Shown: positions 35,302 through 46,164, counted from the stretch's first letter. The stretch: DNA of 64,000 nucleotides from Belnapia sp. F-4-1 (GCF_000802185.1 NZ_KN676113.1:3827769-3891768), one strand, 5' to 3'. Numbers and translations are program-made. Notes: a model not told the origin generated them from the letters alone.

Positions 35302-36918
35302 ATGAGTGCCGATCTGCTGCTGGAGGGACGCATCTTCCGCGGGCTGGCGGGAGGGTTCGCCGAGGCGGTGGCGGTGAGGGACGGGCGCGTCGTCGCCGTC
35401 GGCACGCGCGAGGAGGTGGATGCGGCGGTGGGGGCGGGGACGCGGCGCATCAAGCTCGGCGGGCGCGTCGCCATCCCGGCCTTCAACGAGGCGCATATGC
35501 ATCTGCTGCCCTACGGCCTCGGACTGGCGCAGGTGAACCTGCGGGCAGAGGAGGTGACGAGCCTCGACGAGGTGCTCGGGCGAATCCGGGCGGCGGCGCG
35601 GACGGCGCCGAAGGGGGCCTGGGTGCTGGGGCGTGGCTATGACCACAGCGCGCTCGATGTGGGGCGGCATCCGACATCGGCGGAGCTGGATGCGGCGGCG
35701 CCGGACAACCCGGTGTGGATCGTCAGGACCTGCGGGCATATGGCGGTGGCCAATGGTGCGGCGCTCAGGGCGGCTGGGGTTGGGCACAACACGCCCGATC
35801 CGGAGGGCGGCGTCATCGAGCGGCGCGGTGGCGGGCTGACGGGGTTGGTGCAGGAGCGGGCGATGCGGCTGGTCTCCGCCGCCATTCCGAAGCCGGATGA
35901 GGCGCGGATGATGGATGCCATCGAGGCGGCCTGCCGCAACCTCGCGGCGATGGGTTTCGCCTCGGCGACGGATATGAATGTCGGCATGACGGCGGGGATG
36001 GACGAGGTCGCGGCCTATGAGGCGGCGAAGCGCGACGGGCGGCTGCCGCTGCGCATGTGGCAGGTGCTGGCGGGGAACCCGGAGGGTATCGCGGAGGCGG
36101 CCTGGGAGGCGGGGCTGAGGCCGATGGCGGGCGACGATTCGCTGCGCTGGGGGGCGGTGAAGGTCTTCGCGGACGGCAGCGCCGGCGGGCTGACGGCGGC
36201 CTTCTTCGACCGGTATGTGCCGGCGGATACGCGCGGCGTCTTCACCTTCCCCGACGAGACCATGCATGCGCTGCTGCGGCGCTATCATGAGCAGGGCTGG
36301 CAGCTCGACATCCATGCGATCGGCGATGCGGCGATCGAGCAGGTTCTGCTGGGGATGGAGGCGGCGGACAGCGCGGCGCATCCCTTCGACGGGCGGCGGC
36401 ACCGGATCGAGCACTGCGGCTTCGTGACGCGCGACCAGCGGCGGCGGATGCAGGCGCGCGGCATCCTGCCGGTGCCGCAGCCGGTCTTCGTCTACGAGTT
36501 CGGCGATACCTACATCGCCAATCTCGGGCGGGAGCGGAGCGAGTACGCCTATCCGATGCGGACCTGGCTGGAGGAAGGGCACCATCCGGCGGCGTCGTCG
36601 GATTGCCCGGTCTCGACGGTCGATCCCTTCATCAACCTCTTCACCATGCTGACGCGCAAGACGAACAAGGGGACTGTGCTGGGCGCCGAGGAGGCGCTGA
36701 CGGCGGAGCAGGCGGTGCATTGCCAGACATGGTGCGGGGCCTACACACAATTCGCCGAAGAGCGCCGTGGCACGCTGGAGCCGGGGATGCAGGCGGATAT
36801 CGCGGTGCTGTCGGGGGATGTCTTCGCCATGGAGGCGGAGGCGGTGCTCGATGTGCAAGCGGACCTGACGCTGCGCGAGGGTAAGGCGATCTTCGACCGG
36901 CATGGCGAGATGGCCTGA
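35302..36918 (+). CDS. Metal-dependent amidohydrolase, YtcJ-like
   Basis: A 538-residue amidohydrolase of the YtcJ/LAF3 group. The metal-binding His-x-His is in FNEAHMHLLPYG. Further ligands are expected in LDIHAIGDAAIE, RHRIEHCGF and the aspartate of AASSDCPVSTVDP. No signal peptide, so it is cytoplasmic. GAGGAG upstream supports ATG 35302. Its stop overlaps the start of the first permease gene (TGATG), so it is the promoter-proximal gene of the ABC operon. Hydrolysis of an imported amide or cyclic amide is inferred from family and position. Confidence 0.9.
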   Translation: MSADLLLEGRIFRGLAGGFAEAVAVRDGRVVAVGTREEVDAAVGAGTRRIKLGGRVAIPAFNEAHMHLLPYGLGLAQVNLRAEEVTSLDEVLGRIRAAARTAPKGAWVLGRGYDHSALDVGRHPTSAELDAAAPDNPVWIVRTCGHMAVANGAALRAAGVGHNTPDPEGGVIERRGGGLTGLVQERAMRLVSAAIPKPDEARMMDAIEAACRNLAAMGFASATDMNVGMTAGMDEVAAYEAAKRDGRLPLRMWQVLAGNPEGIAEAAWEAGLRPMAGDDSLRWGAVKVFADGSAGGLTAAFFDRYVPADTRGVFTFPDETMHALLRRYHEQGWQLDIHAIGDAAIEQVLLGMEAADSAAHPFDGRRHRIEHCGFVTRDQRRRMQARGILPVPQPVFVYEFGDTYIANLGRERSEYAYPMRTWLEEGHHPAASSDCPVSTVDPFINLFTMLTRKTNKGTVLGAEEALTAEQAVHCQTWCGAYTQFAEERRGTLEPGMQADIAVLSGDVFAMEAEAVLDVQADLTLREGKAIFDRHGEMA

Positions 36919-37859
36919 TGCTGCGCCATGCGATGCGGCGGGTGGCGCTGGTGGTGCCGGTGCTGCTCGGGGTGCTGCTGATCGGCTTCCTGCTGATGCA
37001 GGTGGTGCCGACGGATGCGGCGACGGTGCGGGCGGGTCCGACGGCGAGCCCCGACGTCGTGGAGGCGATCCGGCGCGACCTCGGGCTCGACAAGCCGCTC
37101 TACGTGCAGTTCGGGCTGTATCTGTGGCGGCTGGCGCAGGGCGACCTCGGCGTCTCCATCATCAACAATGTCCCCGTGACGCAGGAGCTGGGGGCGACCA
37201 TCGGGCCGACGCTGGAGCTGATGGTGGCGAGCCTCATTTGGGCGATCCCCATCGGCATCCTGCTCGGTACCGTCGCGGCCTATTGGCGGGGGAAGGTGGT
37301 GGATCGGGCGGTGCTGGCCTTCAGCGTCGCGGGCGGGTCGGTGCCGGTGTTCTTCCTCGGGCTGCTGCTGATCTGGTTCGTCGGGTTCCAGTGGCAGTTG
37401 TTGCCGTTTACCGGGCGAGGGGGGCCGCTCTGGAGCGTCGAGGGGTTGAAGGCGATTGCCTTGCCGGCGCTGACGCTTGGCGGCGTGTTCATCGGGCCGG
37501 TCTCGCGGATGACGCGGACGGCGGTGCTCGATGTGCTCTCCACCGATCATGTGCGGACGGCGCGGGCGAAGGGGTTGACGGAGCGGCGCGTCGTCACCGC
37601 GCATGCGTTGCGGAATGCGTTGATCCCCGTCGTCACGCTGATCGGGTTGCAGATCGGCTTCCTGCTGGGCGGCGCGGTGGTGACGGAGACGGTCTTCTCC
37701 TGGCCGGGCGTCGGGCGGCTGGCGGTGGGGGCGATCCTGTCTTCTGATCTGCCGATGGCGCAGGGGACGATCATCGTGCTCTCGGCGGGGTTCATCCTGA
37801 TCAATCTGTTTGTCGATCTGCTCTATGCGGCGCTCGATCCGCGCATGAGGGCGGCATGA
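36918..37859 (+). CDS. Peptide/nickel-type ABC transporter permease, DppB-like
   Basis: A 313-residue inner-membrane permease with six predicted helices. The N-terminal motif VLLGVLLIGFLLMQVVP and the region LGLDKPLYVQF are typical of DppB/OppB. The EAA loop, which contacts the ATPases, reads HVRTARAKGLTERRVVTAH. The start shares one base with the previous stop, and its end overlaps the next permease start by four bases. Confidence 0.93.
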   Translation: MLRHAMRRVALVVPVLLGVLLIGFLLMQVVPTDAATVRAGPTASPDVVEAIRRDLGLDKPLYVQFGLYLWRLAQGDLGVSIINNVPVTQELGATIGPTLELMVASLIWAIPIGILLGTVAAYWRGKVVDRAVLAFSVAGGSVPVFFLGLLLIWFVGFQWQLLPFTGRGGPLWSVEGLKAIALPALTLGGVFIGPVSRMTRTAVLDVLSTDHVRTARAKGLTERRVVTAHALRNALIPVVTLIGLQIGFLLGGAVVTETVFSWPGVGRLAVGAILSSDLPMAQGTIIVLSAGFILINLFVDLLYAALDPRMRAA

Positions 37860-38713
37860 ACGCCATCGCGCCGCCGAAGCGGGCGGGGCTGCTGATGCGG
37901 TTGCTACGCGATCCGGCGGCGGCGGTGGCGCTCGGCTTCGTCGTGGCGATGATCCTGGCGGCGGTGCTGGCGCCGTGGATCGCGCCGACCGATCCTTTCG
38001 ACAACAATCTCGCGCTGTCGATGAAGCCGCCGGGGACGCCGGGGCTGTTGCTCGGCGCGGATGCGCAGGGGCGGGACCTCATCACGCGGATGCTGTTCGG
38101 GCTGCGGGCCTCGCTGATGATGGGCTTCGTGGCGACGGCGGCGGGGGGCGTGGTGGGGGTGCTGCTGGGGTTCCTGGCGGCCTTCTACCAGCGCTGGCTG
38201 GATGGGCCGATCATGCGGCTGATGGACATGATGCTGTCCTTTCCGGCCATTCTCGTCGGGCTCGCCATCGCCGCGATCTTCGGGCCGGGGCTGTCGAGCG
38301 TGATCCTGGCGCTGGCCATCGCCACCGTGCCGCTGATGGCGCGGATCGCACGGGGCAGCGCGCTCGTCACCATGCGGCTCGACTATATCGAGGCGGCGCG
38401 GGCCATCGGCATGACGGATGCGCGGCTGATCTGGCGGCATCTGGCGCCCAATTGCCTCTCCGCCATTTTCGTCTTCACCACGTTGCGCTTCGGGCAGGTG
38501 ATCCTGCTCGGCTCGGCCTTGTCATTCCTCGGGCTGGGGGCGCAGCCGCCGATGGCGGAGCTCGGGGCGATGGCGAGCGAGGGACGAAATTTCCTGTTCT
38601 TCGCGCCGCATATCGCAGTGATCCCCTGCATCGGCATCTTCGCCATCGCGCTCGCCTTCAACCTGCTCGGGGATGCGCTGCGCGATGCGCTCGACCCGCG
38701 GCTTCGTTTCTGA
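37856..38713 (+). CDS. Peptide/nickel-type ABC transporter permease, DppC-like
   Basis: A 285-residue partner permease with six helices. GADAQGRDLITRMLFGLRAS and the EAA motif YIEAARAIGMTDARLIWRH are family marks. ATG overlaps the DppB-like stop (ATGA). Together the two form the membrane channel of the importer. Confidence 0.93.
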   Translation: MNAIAPPKRAGLLMRLLRDPAAAVALGFVVAMILAAVLAPWIAPTDPFDNNLALSMKPPGTPGLLLGADAQGRDLITRMLFGLRASLMMGFVATAAGGVVGVLLGFLAAFYQRWLDGPIMRLMDMMLSFPAILVGLAIAAIFGPGLSSVILALAIATVPLMARIARGSALVTMRLDYIEAARAIGMTDARLIWRHLAPNCLSAIFVFTTLRFGQVILLGSALSFLGLGAQPPMAELGAMASEGRNFLFFAPHIAVIPCIGIFAIALAFNLLGDALRDALDPRLRF

Positions 38714-38723
38714 GGAGAGGTCC

Positions 38724-40307
38724 ATGAAGCAGCTTCTTGCCGCCGCGCTGCTCGCCGTCTCGGCCGGCACCGCGCTCGCCCAGCCGGCGCCGCGCAACAC
38801 GCTGATCGTGCTGCGGGAGATCGACGCCGATAACTACGACCCGCCGCGCTCGACGGCGCGGGCGGCGGGCGAGAGCCTCTACATGATGAGCGATACGCTG
38901 GTCTCGCTCGACTGGGACATGAAGACGGTGAAGCCGGGGCTCGCGGAGCGATGGGAGGTCTCGCCGGATGGCAAGACCTATACCTTCCATCTGCGGCGCG
39001 ATGTCACCTTCTGCGACGGCAAGCCCTTCACCGCGCGTGACGTGGTCTACACCATCAACCGCTGGCTCGACCCGGCGACGCGGAGCCCGGTGCGCTGGCG
39101 GGCGGGGCCGGTGAAGGAGGTGCGGGCGGTCGATGACCACACCGTCGAGTACGAGCTGCGGGAGCCATACGGCGAGCTGCTGTATCAGCTCAGCCTGTTC
39201 TTCGCTTCCATCGTCGATCAGGCGACGGTGGAGAAGCTGGGCGCGAATTTCGGCGTGCAGGGCTTCAACGGCACGGGGCCCTATTGCTGGACGAGCTGGA
39301 CGCCGCGGCAGGAGCTGGTGCTGACGCGCCATCCGAATTACCGCTGGGGGCCGCCGATCTACCGCAACCCTTCGCCGCAGGTGGAGCGGGTGATCTGGCG
39401 CGTGGTGCCGGAGAGCCAAACGCGGCTCGCCGCCCTGCAGACGGGGCAGGCGGATGCGACGCAGTACATCCCGCCCATCGCCATCAACCAGCTTCGGCAG
39501 ATGACCAACATGGTCCGGATGTCGACGCAGGAGAACTATTTCTGGGACTATTTCGTCGGCTTCAAGGTGGACAAGCCGGTGATGAACGACCCGGCGGTGC
39601 GGCGGGCGATCAACCAGGCGGTCAACCGGGCGGCGATCGTGCAGGCGGTGTGGTTCGGCTCGGCGGTGCCGGCCGACAGCTACCTCAATCCGAATACCGC
39701 CGGCTATGACGCCGAAGCCGCGACGCTGGTGCCGCGCTACGACCCGGAAGCGGCGAAGCGGACGCTCGACGAGGCCGGCTGGCGGATGGGGCCGGACAAT
39801 GTGCGGGTGAAGGACGGGCAGCGCGCCAGCTTCCTCACCTATGTCATCAACACGCAGCAGAGCCGGCAGGTGCTGGAGGCGATGCAGGCCGACCTGCGGC
39901 GCGTCGGCATCGAGATGAAGATTCAGATGTGGGATGCGACGGTCGGCTGGGGGCGGTTGGCGACGCAGGAATTCGACGCCTTCATGATGTCCTACCCCTA
40001 TGTGACGGCGACGGATGGCTTCTCGCTTTATTTCGACAGTCGTAACCGGCCGACGCCGAACCGGATGAACTGGTCCGACCCGGCGACCGACCGGGCGCTG
40101 GAGCAGGCCAAGGTGGCGCTCGACCCCGCAGCGCGCCTGGCGGCGATCGCCGAGGCGCAGCGGCTGGTGACGGCTGCGAATGTGTGGTTCCCGGTGGCAC
40201 GGGAACAGCTCTGGGTCGCATCCTCGATGCGGGCCGAGGGCATCAGGGCGCATGGCATCTATGGCGTCGCCCTCTACAAGGGCCTCGATATCCGGCTGAC
40301 CAGGTAA
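38724..40307 (+). CDS. ABC transporter solute-binding protein, family 5
   Basis: A 527-residue periplasmic binding protein with signal peptide MKQLLAAALLAVSAGTALA. It has DGKTYTFHLRRDVTFCDG and GFNGTGPYCW in the first lobe, and the typical C-terminal repeat of AQRLVTAANVWFPV. GAGGAGAGG is placed five bases before the ATG. It sits between the permeases and a second amidohydrolase in the same operon, so it is the main binding protein of this importer. Tryptophan- and tyrosine-rich pocket regions suggest a sizeable ligand, but its identity is unknown. Confidence 0.93.
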   Translation: MKQLLAAALLAVSAGTALAQPAPRNTLIVLREIDADNYDPPRSTARAAGESLYMMSDTLVSLDWDMKTVKPGLAERWEVSPDGKTYTFHLRRDVTFCDGKPFTARDVVYTINRWLDPATRSPVRWRAGPVKEVRAVDDHTVEYELREPYGELLYQLSLFFASIVDQATVEKLGANFGVQGFNGTGPYCWTSWTPRQELVLTRHPNYRWGPPIYRNPSPQVERVIWRVVPESQTRLAALQTGQADATQYIPPIAINQLRQMTNMVRMSTQENYFWDYFVGFKVDKPVMNDPAVRRAINQAVNRAAIVQAVWFGSAVPADSYLNPNTAGYDAEAATLVPRYDPEAAKRTLDEAGWRMGPDNVRVKDGQRASFLTYVINTQQSRQVLEAMQADLRRVGIEMKIQMWDATVGWGRLATQEFDAFMMSYPYVTATDGFSLYFDSRNRPTPNRMNWSDPATDRALEQAKVALDPAARLAAIAEAQRLVTAANVWFPVAREQLWVASSMRAEGIRAHGIYGVALYKGLDIRLTR

Positions 40308-40319
40308 GGGAGAGAAACC

Positions 40320-41753
40320 ATGTCCGTCACGCTCATCCGCAATGCGGATATCGTCCTGGCCTGGGACGAGGCCAGGAAGCAGCATGTCTACATGCCGAAT
40401 GGCGATGTCGCCTATGAGGACGGCAAGCTGCTCTTCGTCGGCCGCGACTATGCGGGGCCGGTGCATGAGACGATCAGCGGCTCCGGCATGATGGTGATGC
40501 CAGGGCTCGTCAACATCCATTCGCACCCGTCCTCGGAGCCGATGAACAAGGGCTTCACCGATGAGGTGGGGACGCCGGGGCTCTATAATTCCTCGCTCTA
40601 CGAGTACCTGCCGATCTTCCGGCCCGATCCGGGAGCGGTGCATAGCTGCGTGAAGGTAGCGCTGTCGGAGCTGCTGCTCTCGGGCGTCACCACCGTCGCC
40701 GACCTGTCGATGGCGCATCCGGGCTGGCTCGACCTGCTGGCGGAGAGCGGCATGCGGGTCTGCATCGCGCCGATGTTCCGCTCGGCCCGGTGGTTCACCA
40801 AGAACGGGCATGTGGTGGAGTACGAGTGGGATGCCGCCGCCGGCGAGAAGGCGATGGCGGAGGCCTTCACCCTGGTCGAGCGCGCCGAGCAGCATGAGAG
40901 CGGGCGGCTCTTCGGCATGGCGGTGCCGGCGCAGATCGATACCTGCACGCCGGAGCTGCTGCGCGACAGCCATGACGAGGCGCGGCGGCGCGGCATCTCC
41001 TGGCAGATCCATGCAGCGCAGTCGGTCTCGGAATTCCACGAGATCACGCGGCGGCATGGCTTCACGCCGATCGGGTGGCTGCATGAGCAGGGCTTGCTCG
41101 ATGAGCGGGCCATTATCGGGCATGGCATCTTCCTCGACGATCATCCCTCGACGCCCTGGCATACGCGGCGGGACCTCGAGATCCTGGCGGAGACGGGGAC
41201 GACCGTCGCGCATTGCCCGACCGTCTTCGCACGGCGGGGGATCACGCTGAAGCATCTCGGGCGGTACAAACGCTCGGGCGTGAACATGGGCCTCGGGACG
41301 GATACCTATCCGCACAACATGCTCGATGAGATGCGGCTCGCGGCCTATCTGGCTCGGACGCAGGCGACGGACCCGCGGAGCATTTCCACCACCGAGCTGT
41401 TCGAGGCGGCGACGGTCGGCGGGGCGAAGGCGCTGGGACGCGACGACATCGGGCGGTTGGCGGCGGGGTGCCGGGCCGACTTCGTGCTGGTGGATGTGAC
41501 GCATCCGCAGATGCGGCCGGCGCGGGACCCGGTGCGGAGCCTCATCTACGCCGCGGGCGATCGGGCGCTGCGCGCGGTCTATGTCGATGGGCGGCAGGTG
41601 GTGAAGGATGGCGAGGTTCTGACCATGGACTACCCGGCCGCCGCCGCCGAGCTGCACGAGGCGCAGAAGCGCTGCGAGGCGGAGGTGCCGGAGCGCGACT
41701 GGGCGCATCGGCCGGCGGAGAAGATCGCGCCGCCGAGCTTCCTCTGGACGTGA
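40320..41753 (+). CDS. Amidohydrolase/aminohydrolase, TrzA/AtzB-like
   Basis: A 477-residue cytoplasmic metal hydrolase of the large group containing s-triazine, N-ethylammeline and adenosine-type deaminases. Metal-binding HSH is in [11 protein letters not shown]. Others are [18 protein letters not shown] and the aspartate in [11 protein letters not shown]. It differs from the YtcJ-like enzyme in the same operon. Its stop overlaps the GTG of the DppD-like gene, which proves the genetic linkage. Deamination or C-N cleavage of the imported compound, possibly after action of the first amidohydrolase, is inference. Confidence 0.9.
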   Translation: MSVTLIRNADIVLAWDEARKQHVYMPNGDVAYEDGKLLFVGRDYAGPVHETISGSGMMVMPGLVNIHSHPSSEPMNKGFTDEVGTPGLYNSSLYEYLPIFRPDPGAVHSCVKVALSELLLSGVTTVADLSMAHPGWLDLLAESGMRVCIAPMFRSARWFTKNGHVVEYEWDAAAGEKAMAEAFTLVERAEQHESGRLFGMAVPAQIDTCTPELLRDSHDEARRRGISWQIHAAQSVSEFHEITRRHGFTPIGWLHEQGLLDERAIIGHGIFLDDHPSTPWHTRRDLEILAETGTTVAHCPTVFARRGITLKHLGRYKRSGVNMGLGTDTYPHNMLDEMRLAAYLARTQATDPRSISTTELFEAATVGGAKALGRDDIGRLAAGCRADFVLVDVTHPQMRPARDPVRSLIYAAGDRALRAVYVDGRQVVKDGEVLTMDYPAAAAELHEAQKRCEAEVPERDWAHRPAEKIAPPSFLWT

Positions 41754-42718
41754 GCGGGGAGGCGATCCTTCGCATCGAGGGACTGCGGACGCGCTTCGGC
41801 GCTGCCGCGGCGGTCGATGGTGTCGATCTGGAGCTGGAGCGGGGGCGGACGCTCGGCATCGTCGGCGAGAGCGGCTGCGGCAAGTCGGTGCTGTCGCTCT
41901 CGGTGATGGGGCTGGTGCCGAGGCCGGGGTGCGTCGATGCGGGGCGGGTGGTGCTGGAGGGGCGCGATCTGTTGACGCTCCCGCCCGGGGAGATGCGGCG
42001 GGTGCGGGGCGGGCAGGTTGCCATGATCTTTCAGGAGCCGATGACCTCGCTCAATCCGGTGCACAGCATCGGCGCGCAGATCGTCGAGGCGATGCGGGCG
42101 CATGAGCCGGGGGCACGGGATTTGCGCGGGAGGGCGATCGAGGCGTTGCGGCGGGTGCGGATTCCGTCGCCGGAGCGGCGCTTCGAGGAGTATCCGCATC
42201 AGCTCTCGGGGGGCATGCGGCAGCGGGTGATGATCGCCATGGCGCTGGCCTGCAATCCGCGGGTGCTGATCGCCGATGAGCCGACGACGGCGCTCGACGT
42301 GACGGTGCAGGCGCAGATCCTCGACCTGCTACGGGCGCTGCAGGCGGAGACGGGGATGGCGATCATCCTCATCACGCATGATCTCGGCGTGGTCGCCGAG
42401 ATGGCCGATGAGGTGGCGGTGATGTATGCGGGGCGGGTGGTGGAGCGGGCGCCGGTCGCTGCGCTGTTCGACGATCCGCAGCATCCCTATACGATCGGGC
42501 TGCTCGGCTCCGTGCCGCGGCTGGATGAGGACAGGGCGCGGCTGCTGGCGATCGAGGGGAGCGTGCCGCCGCCCTTCGCGCTGCCGCCGGGGTGCCGGTT
42601 TGCGCCGCGTTGTCCGTTTGCCGTCGAGGCCTGCCGGGAGGAGGTGCCGGTGTTGCGCGACATCGGGCTGGCGCATGGCGTTGCCTGTATCCGGGCGCCG
42701 GTGGAGCTGGCGGCGTGA
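41750..42718 (+). CDS. Peptide/nickel-type ABC transporter ATP-binding protein, DppD-like
   Basis: A 322-residue ATPase. Walker [11 protein letters not shown]-loop [12 protein letters not shown], signature [15 protein letters not shown], Walker [13 protein letters not shown] and switch ITHDLG are intact. The C-terminal oligopeptide domain has the cysteines [15 protein letters not shown]. The GTG start overlaps the amidohydrolase stop. Confidence 0.94.
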   Translation: MSGEAILRIEGLRTRFGAAAAVDGVDLELERGRTLGIVGESGCGKSVLSLSVMGLVPRPGCVDAGRVVLEGRDLLTLPPGEMRRVRGGQVAMIFQEPMTSLNPVHSIGAQIVEAMRAHEPGARDLRGRAIEALRRVRIPSPERRFEEYPHQLSGGMRQRVMIAMALACNPRVLIADEPTTALDVTVQAQILDLLRALQAETGMAIILITHDLGVVAEMADEVAVMYAGRVVERAPVAALFDDPQHPYTIGLLGSVPRLDEDRARLLAIEGSVPPPFALPPGCRFAPRCPFAVEACREEVPVLRDIGLAHGVACIRAPVELAA

Positions 42719-43761
42719 CGGCGCCGCTGCTGGAGCTCGAGGGCGTCGCGCGGCACTGGCCGGTGAAGGGCGGCGTCGTCAGGGCGGTGGATGGGGTGTC
42801 CTTCGCGCTCGCACGGGGGGAGACGCTGGCGCTGGTCGGCGAGAGCGGGTGCGGGAAGTCCACCACGGCGCGGCTGGCGCTCAGGCTGATCGAGCCGACG
42901 GCGGGCCGCGTCAGGATCGACGGGGCGGATACCACCGGGCTGTCGGGTGGGGCGCTCAGGCGGATGCGGCGGCGGGCGCAGATCATCTTCCAGGATCCCT
43001 TCGCCAGCCTCAATCCGCGGCTCTCGGTGGGGGAGGCGATCGAGGAGCCGCTGATCGTCCATGGCATCGGCGACAAGGCGAGCCGGGCGGCGCGGGTGCG
43101 GGAGCTGCTGGGGCTGGTGGGGCTGGCCGAGTGGCAGGCGGGGCGGTTTCCGCATGAGTTCAGCGGCGGGCAGAGGCAGCGCATCGGCATCGCGCGGGCG
43201 CTGGCGGTGCAGCCGGAGTTGATCATCTGCGACGAGCCGGTCTCGGCGCTGGATGTGTCGATCCAGGCGCAGGTGGTCAACCTGCTGAAGGATTTGCAGG
43301 CGCGGTTCGGCCTCGCCTATCTCTTCATCGCGCATGACCTGGCGGTGGTGAAGCACATGGCGGACCGGGTGGCTGTCATGTATCTCGGGCGCATCGTGGA
43401 GGTTGCGGAGACGCGGCGGTTGTTCGCCGATCCGCGGCATCCCTATACGCGGGCGCTGCTGGCGGCGATCCCCCGCCCCGATCCGCGGCGGCGGGGGATG
43501 GTGACGCCGCTTGGGGGGGATGTGCCGAGCCCACTCAATCCGCCCTCGGGCTGCCGCTTCCATACGCGTTGCCCGTTGGCGCAGGCCATTTGCCGCGAGG
43601 TGGAGCCGCCGGCGCTGGAGGTGGCGCCGGGGCATCGCAGCGCCTGCCATTTCGCGGCCGAGCTGCCGCCGGTGGAGCGGGTGGCGGAGGGTGGGCTGTC
43701 GCCGGTCGCGGCGCGGCGCCTCGCCCTGTTCGGTCAGTCGGCGCCGAGCACCTTGACGTAG
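42715..43761 (+). CDS. Peptide/nickel-type ABC transporter ATP-binding protein, DppF-like
   Basis: A 348-residue second ATPase. Walker [28 protein letters not shown], signature [27 protein letters not shown] and IAHDLAV are intact. The C-terminal [15 protein letters not shown] is also of this family. GTG 42715 overlaps the DppD-like stop. Its last 28 bases overlap the 3' end of phaC on the other strand, so the reading frame seems to have drifted past an earlier stop. Confidence 0.94.
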   Translation: MTAPLLELEGVARHWPVKGGVVRAVDGVSFALARGETLALVGESGCGKSTTARLALRLIEPTAGRVRIDGADTTGLSGGALRRMRRRAQIIFQDPFASLNPRLSVGEAIEEPLIVHGIGDKASRAARVRELLGLVGLAEWQAGRFPHEFSGGQRQRIGIARALAVQPELIICDEPVSALDVSIQAQVVNLLKDLQARFGLAYLFIAHDLAVVKHMADRVAVMYLGRIVEVAETRRLFADPRHPYTRALLAAIPRPDPRRRGMVTPLGGDVPSPLNPPSGCRFHTRCPLAQAICREVEPPALEVAPGHRSACHFAAELPPVERVAEGGLSPVAARRLALFGQSAPSTLT

Positions 43762-45548
43762 CTGCCGGGTGCGTCCTCGAGCGCCGGCAGGGCGCCGGAG
43801 CCGGGGATGCGGGCGGGGACCTGCTCCTTGGCGCCCTTGTCCTGCGCGGTGATCCAGCGGTGCCAGTCGGGCCACCAAGAGCCGGCGAGTTCGGTCGCGG
43901 TCTCGAACCATTGCTCCGGGTCGGGCGGCAGGCTGTCATTCACCCAGTGGCTGTACTTGCCGCTGCCGGGCGGGTTGACGACGCCGGCGATATGGCCGGA
44001 AGCGGCGAGGACGAAGCGGATCGGGCCGCCGTAGATCTGCGTCGCGCGGTAGGTGGATTTCCAGGGCGCGATGTGGTCCTCGCGCGTCGAGATGAGGTAA
44101 CTCGGCGTCTTGATCTTGCGCAGGTCGATCTTCACGCCGAGCAGCTCAAGCTCGCCGGGTTTCACCAGGTCGTTCGCCTGGTACATGCGGCGGAGATAGA
44201 AGCTGTGCATCTTCGCCGGCATCCGCGTGGAATCGTCGTTCCAGTAGAGCAGGTCGAAGGGGAAGGGCTCCTGGCCGAGCAGGTAGTTGTTGACGACGAA
44301 GGACCAGATCAGGTCGTTGGCGCGGAGCATGTTGAAGGTCGTCGCCATCTCGCGCCCCTCGAGATAGCCGCGCTGCTGCATCTTCTCCTCGAGGCCGCGG
44401 AGCTGCTCCTCGTCGATGAAGACGCTGAGCTCGCCGGCTTCCTCGAAATCGGTCATCGTGACGAAGTAGGTGGCGGTCTTGACGCGTGTGTCGCGCTTGG
44501 CGGCCATATGGGCGAGCGTCGTCGCCAGCAGCGTGCCGCCGAGGCAGTAGCCGATGGCGTTGACCTGGCGCTCGCCGGTCGCCTGCTCGATGGCGTCGAG
44601 CGCGGCGTAGACGCCCTCGCGCATGTAGTCGTCGAAGCCTTTCTCGGCCAGGTGCTCGTCAGGGTTCACCCAGGAGACGACGAAGACGGTGTGGCCCTGG
44701 TCCGTCGCCCATTTGACGAAGGAGTTCTTCGGCCGCAGGTCCAGGATGTAGAACTTGTTGATCCAGGGCGGGAAGATGACTAGGGGGCGCTTCAGCACCG
44801 TCTCCGTCGTCGGGGCGTACTGGATGAGCTGCATCAGGTCGTTCTGGTAGACGACCTTGCCGGGCGTGACCGCGATGTTCTCGCCGACGCGGAACTTGCT
44901 GTCATCCGTCATGCGGATGCGGAGCTTCCCCTTGCCGCGCTCGAGGTCCGCGAGGAGGTGGGAGAGGCCCTTCAGCAGGTTCTCACCGCCCGTCTCGGCG
45001 GTCTTGCGCAGCACCTCCGGGTTGGTCAGCAGGAAGTTCGACGGGCTCATCGCATCGACGAATTGCCGCGTGTAGAAGTCGACCTTCTGCGCGGCCTTCT
45101 GGTCGAGGCCCTCGACGCTGCCGACGACGGTCTGGAAGTAGCGGGCGGAGAGCAGGTAGCTCTGCTTGATGAAGTCGAAGACTTCGTTCTCGCGCCAGGC
45201 CTCGTCCTTGAAGCGGCGGTCCTTCGGGTCCTCGGCGATGACGGGTGCGGCGGCCTCGCCAAGCATGCGGCGCGCGGTGTTCTGCCAGAGGGTCAGGTAG
45301 TCCTGCCAGAAGCCGAGCTGCGCCTGGACCAGGCTCGCCGGGTTGGCCATCAGCCGCGTTGTCATCTCGAGGAAGGCGCCGCCGATGTTCAGCGGATCCG
45401 GCACGGCGCCGGTGCCGTCCTGCTGGCGCTTGAGGAAGTCGGCGACGATCCGCTGGCCGCGCTCGGCGACCTCGGACATGGTGCGGGTCACCAGCGCCGG
45501 GTCGGGCAGCCGGAATTGGTTGCTTTCGGTGATCTTTTCGTCGGCCAT
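43734..45548 (-). CDS. phaC: Class I polyhydroxyalkanoate synthase
   Basis: A 604-residue PHA synthase, polymerising 3-hydroxyacyl-CoA into storage polyester on granules. The catalytic cysteine is Cys335 in GYCLGGTLL, the lipase-like box with Cys for Ser. The aspartate is in [10 protein letters not shown] and the histidine in [27 protein letters not shown] is the class I signature. The length is that of class I enzymes working without PhaE or PhaR. phaA/phaB are not adjacent. It converges on the ABC operon, with a 28-base overlap. Confidence 0.95.
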   Translation of the reverse strand: MADEKITESNQFRLPDPALVTRTMSEVAERGQRIVADFLKRQQDGTGAVPDPLNIGGAFLEMTTRLMANPASLVQAQLGFWQDYLTLWQNTARRMLGEAAAPVIAEDPKDRRFKDEAWRENEVFDFIKQSYLLSARYFQTVVGSVEGLDQKAAQKVDFYTRQFVDAMSPSNFLLTNPEVLRKTAETGGENLLKGLSHLLADLERGKGKLRIRMTDDSKFRVGENIAVTPGKVVYQNDLMQLIQYAPTTETVLKRPLVIFPPWINKFYILDLRPKNSFVKWATDQGHTVFVVSWVNPDEHLAEKGFDDYMREGVYAALDAIEQATGERQVNAIGYCLGGTLLATTLAHMAAKRDTRVKTATYFVTMTDFEEAGELSVFIDEEQLRGLEEKMQQRGYLEGREMATTFNMLRANDLIWSFVVNNYLLGQEPFPFDLLYWNDDSTRMPAKMHSFYLRRMYQANDLVKPGELELLGVKIDLRKIKTPSYLISTREDHIAPWKSTYRATQIYGGPIRFVLAASGHIAGVVNPPGSGKYSHWVNDSLPPDPEQWFETATELAGSWWPDWHRWITAQDKGAKEQVPARIPGSGALPALEDAPGSYVKVLGAD

Positions 45549-45654
45549 GGCGCATCCTAGCCCTTGGGGCTATGCCATCCAACCCCGCTGCTGGCGCAGG
45601 GTTGCTTCCCTGTCAACCGGTTCCGGGCTAGTGCTTCGGCCGGATGGAGGCCGG

Positions 45655-46164
45655 ATGATGCGGAGCGTGCGGGCGGGGGTGCTGCTGGTCCTGATGCTCG
45701 GCGGATGCACCGTGCCGAAGGATGTCAATCCGGTGGCGATCTATCGCCGGATCTCGGGCGAGGATGATGCGAACCGGCCCGCGCCGCCGGGGATGGACCG
45801 GCCGCGACCGAACCTCGCCAGCGTGCCGCCACGGCCGGAGCGGCCGCCGCCCGAGGTGCGGGATGCCGTCTCCGCCGCGCTGGCCGCCGACCGGGAGCGC
45901 TCGCGTGAGGCGTTGGCGCCGCGCGCCGCGCCGGCGCGGTTCGGGACAGCCTCGCCGGGCGACCCCACGATTCCGGCTGCGCCGCCGCCGCGGGCCTCGC
46001 TCGCCGGGGCGCCCTCCGTGCCCTGGAGCGAGGGCGCGCCGCGGCGTGGCCGGGCCGCGCCCTTGGTACCGGAGGAGCCTGCGGCGCCGGCGATGCCGGA
46101 TCTCGCCCCGGCGCCGCCGCCGCCCGACCTGCTCGGAGCGCCACCGCCGCCGCCGCGGCTTTGA
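45655..46164 (+). CDS. Proline-rich lipoprotein, unknown function
   Basis: A 169-residue protein with a lipoprotein signal peptide: MMRSVRAGVLLVLMLGGC, the lipobox LGGC placing the lipid on Cys18. The rest is a low-complexity proline/alanine/arginine chain (SVPPRPERPPPEV, APAPPPPDLLGAPPPPPRL), probably disordered and spanning the periplasm. TGGAGG precedes the paired ATG codons. It ends 89 bases before alaC. No domain is recognised. Confidence 0.7.
   Translation: MMRSVRAGVLLVLMLGGCTVPKDVNPVAIYRRISGEDDANRPAPPGMDRPRPNLASVPPRPERPPPEVRDAVSAALAADRERSREALAPRAAPARFGTASPGDPTIPAAPPPRASLAGAPSVPWSEGAPRRGRAAPLVPEEPAAPAMPDLAPAPPPPDLLGAPPPPPRL

Noticed and set aside
38658-41708. 1016-codon minus-strand frame
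   Set aside because: It spans three confident plus-strand genes of the ABC operon and is Arg/His/Pro-rich without domains.
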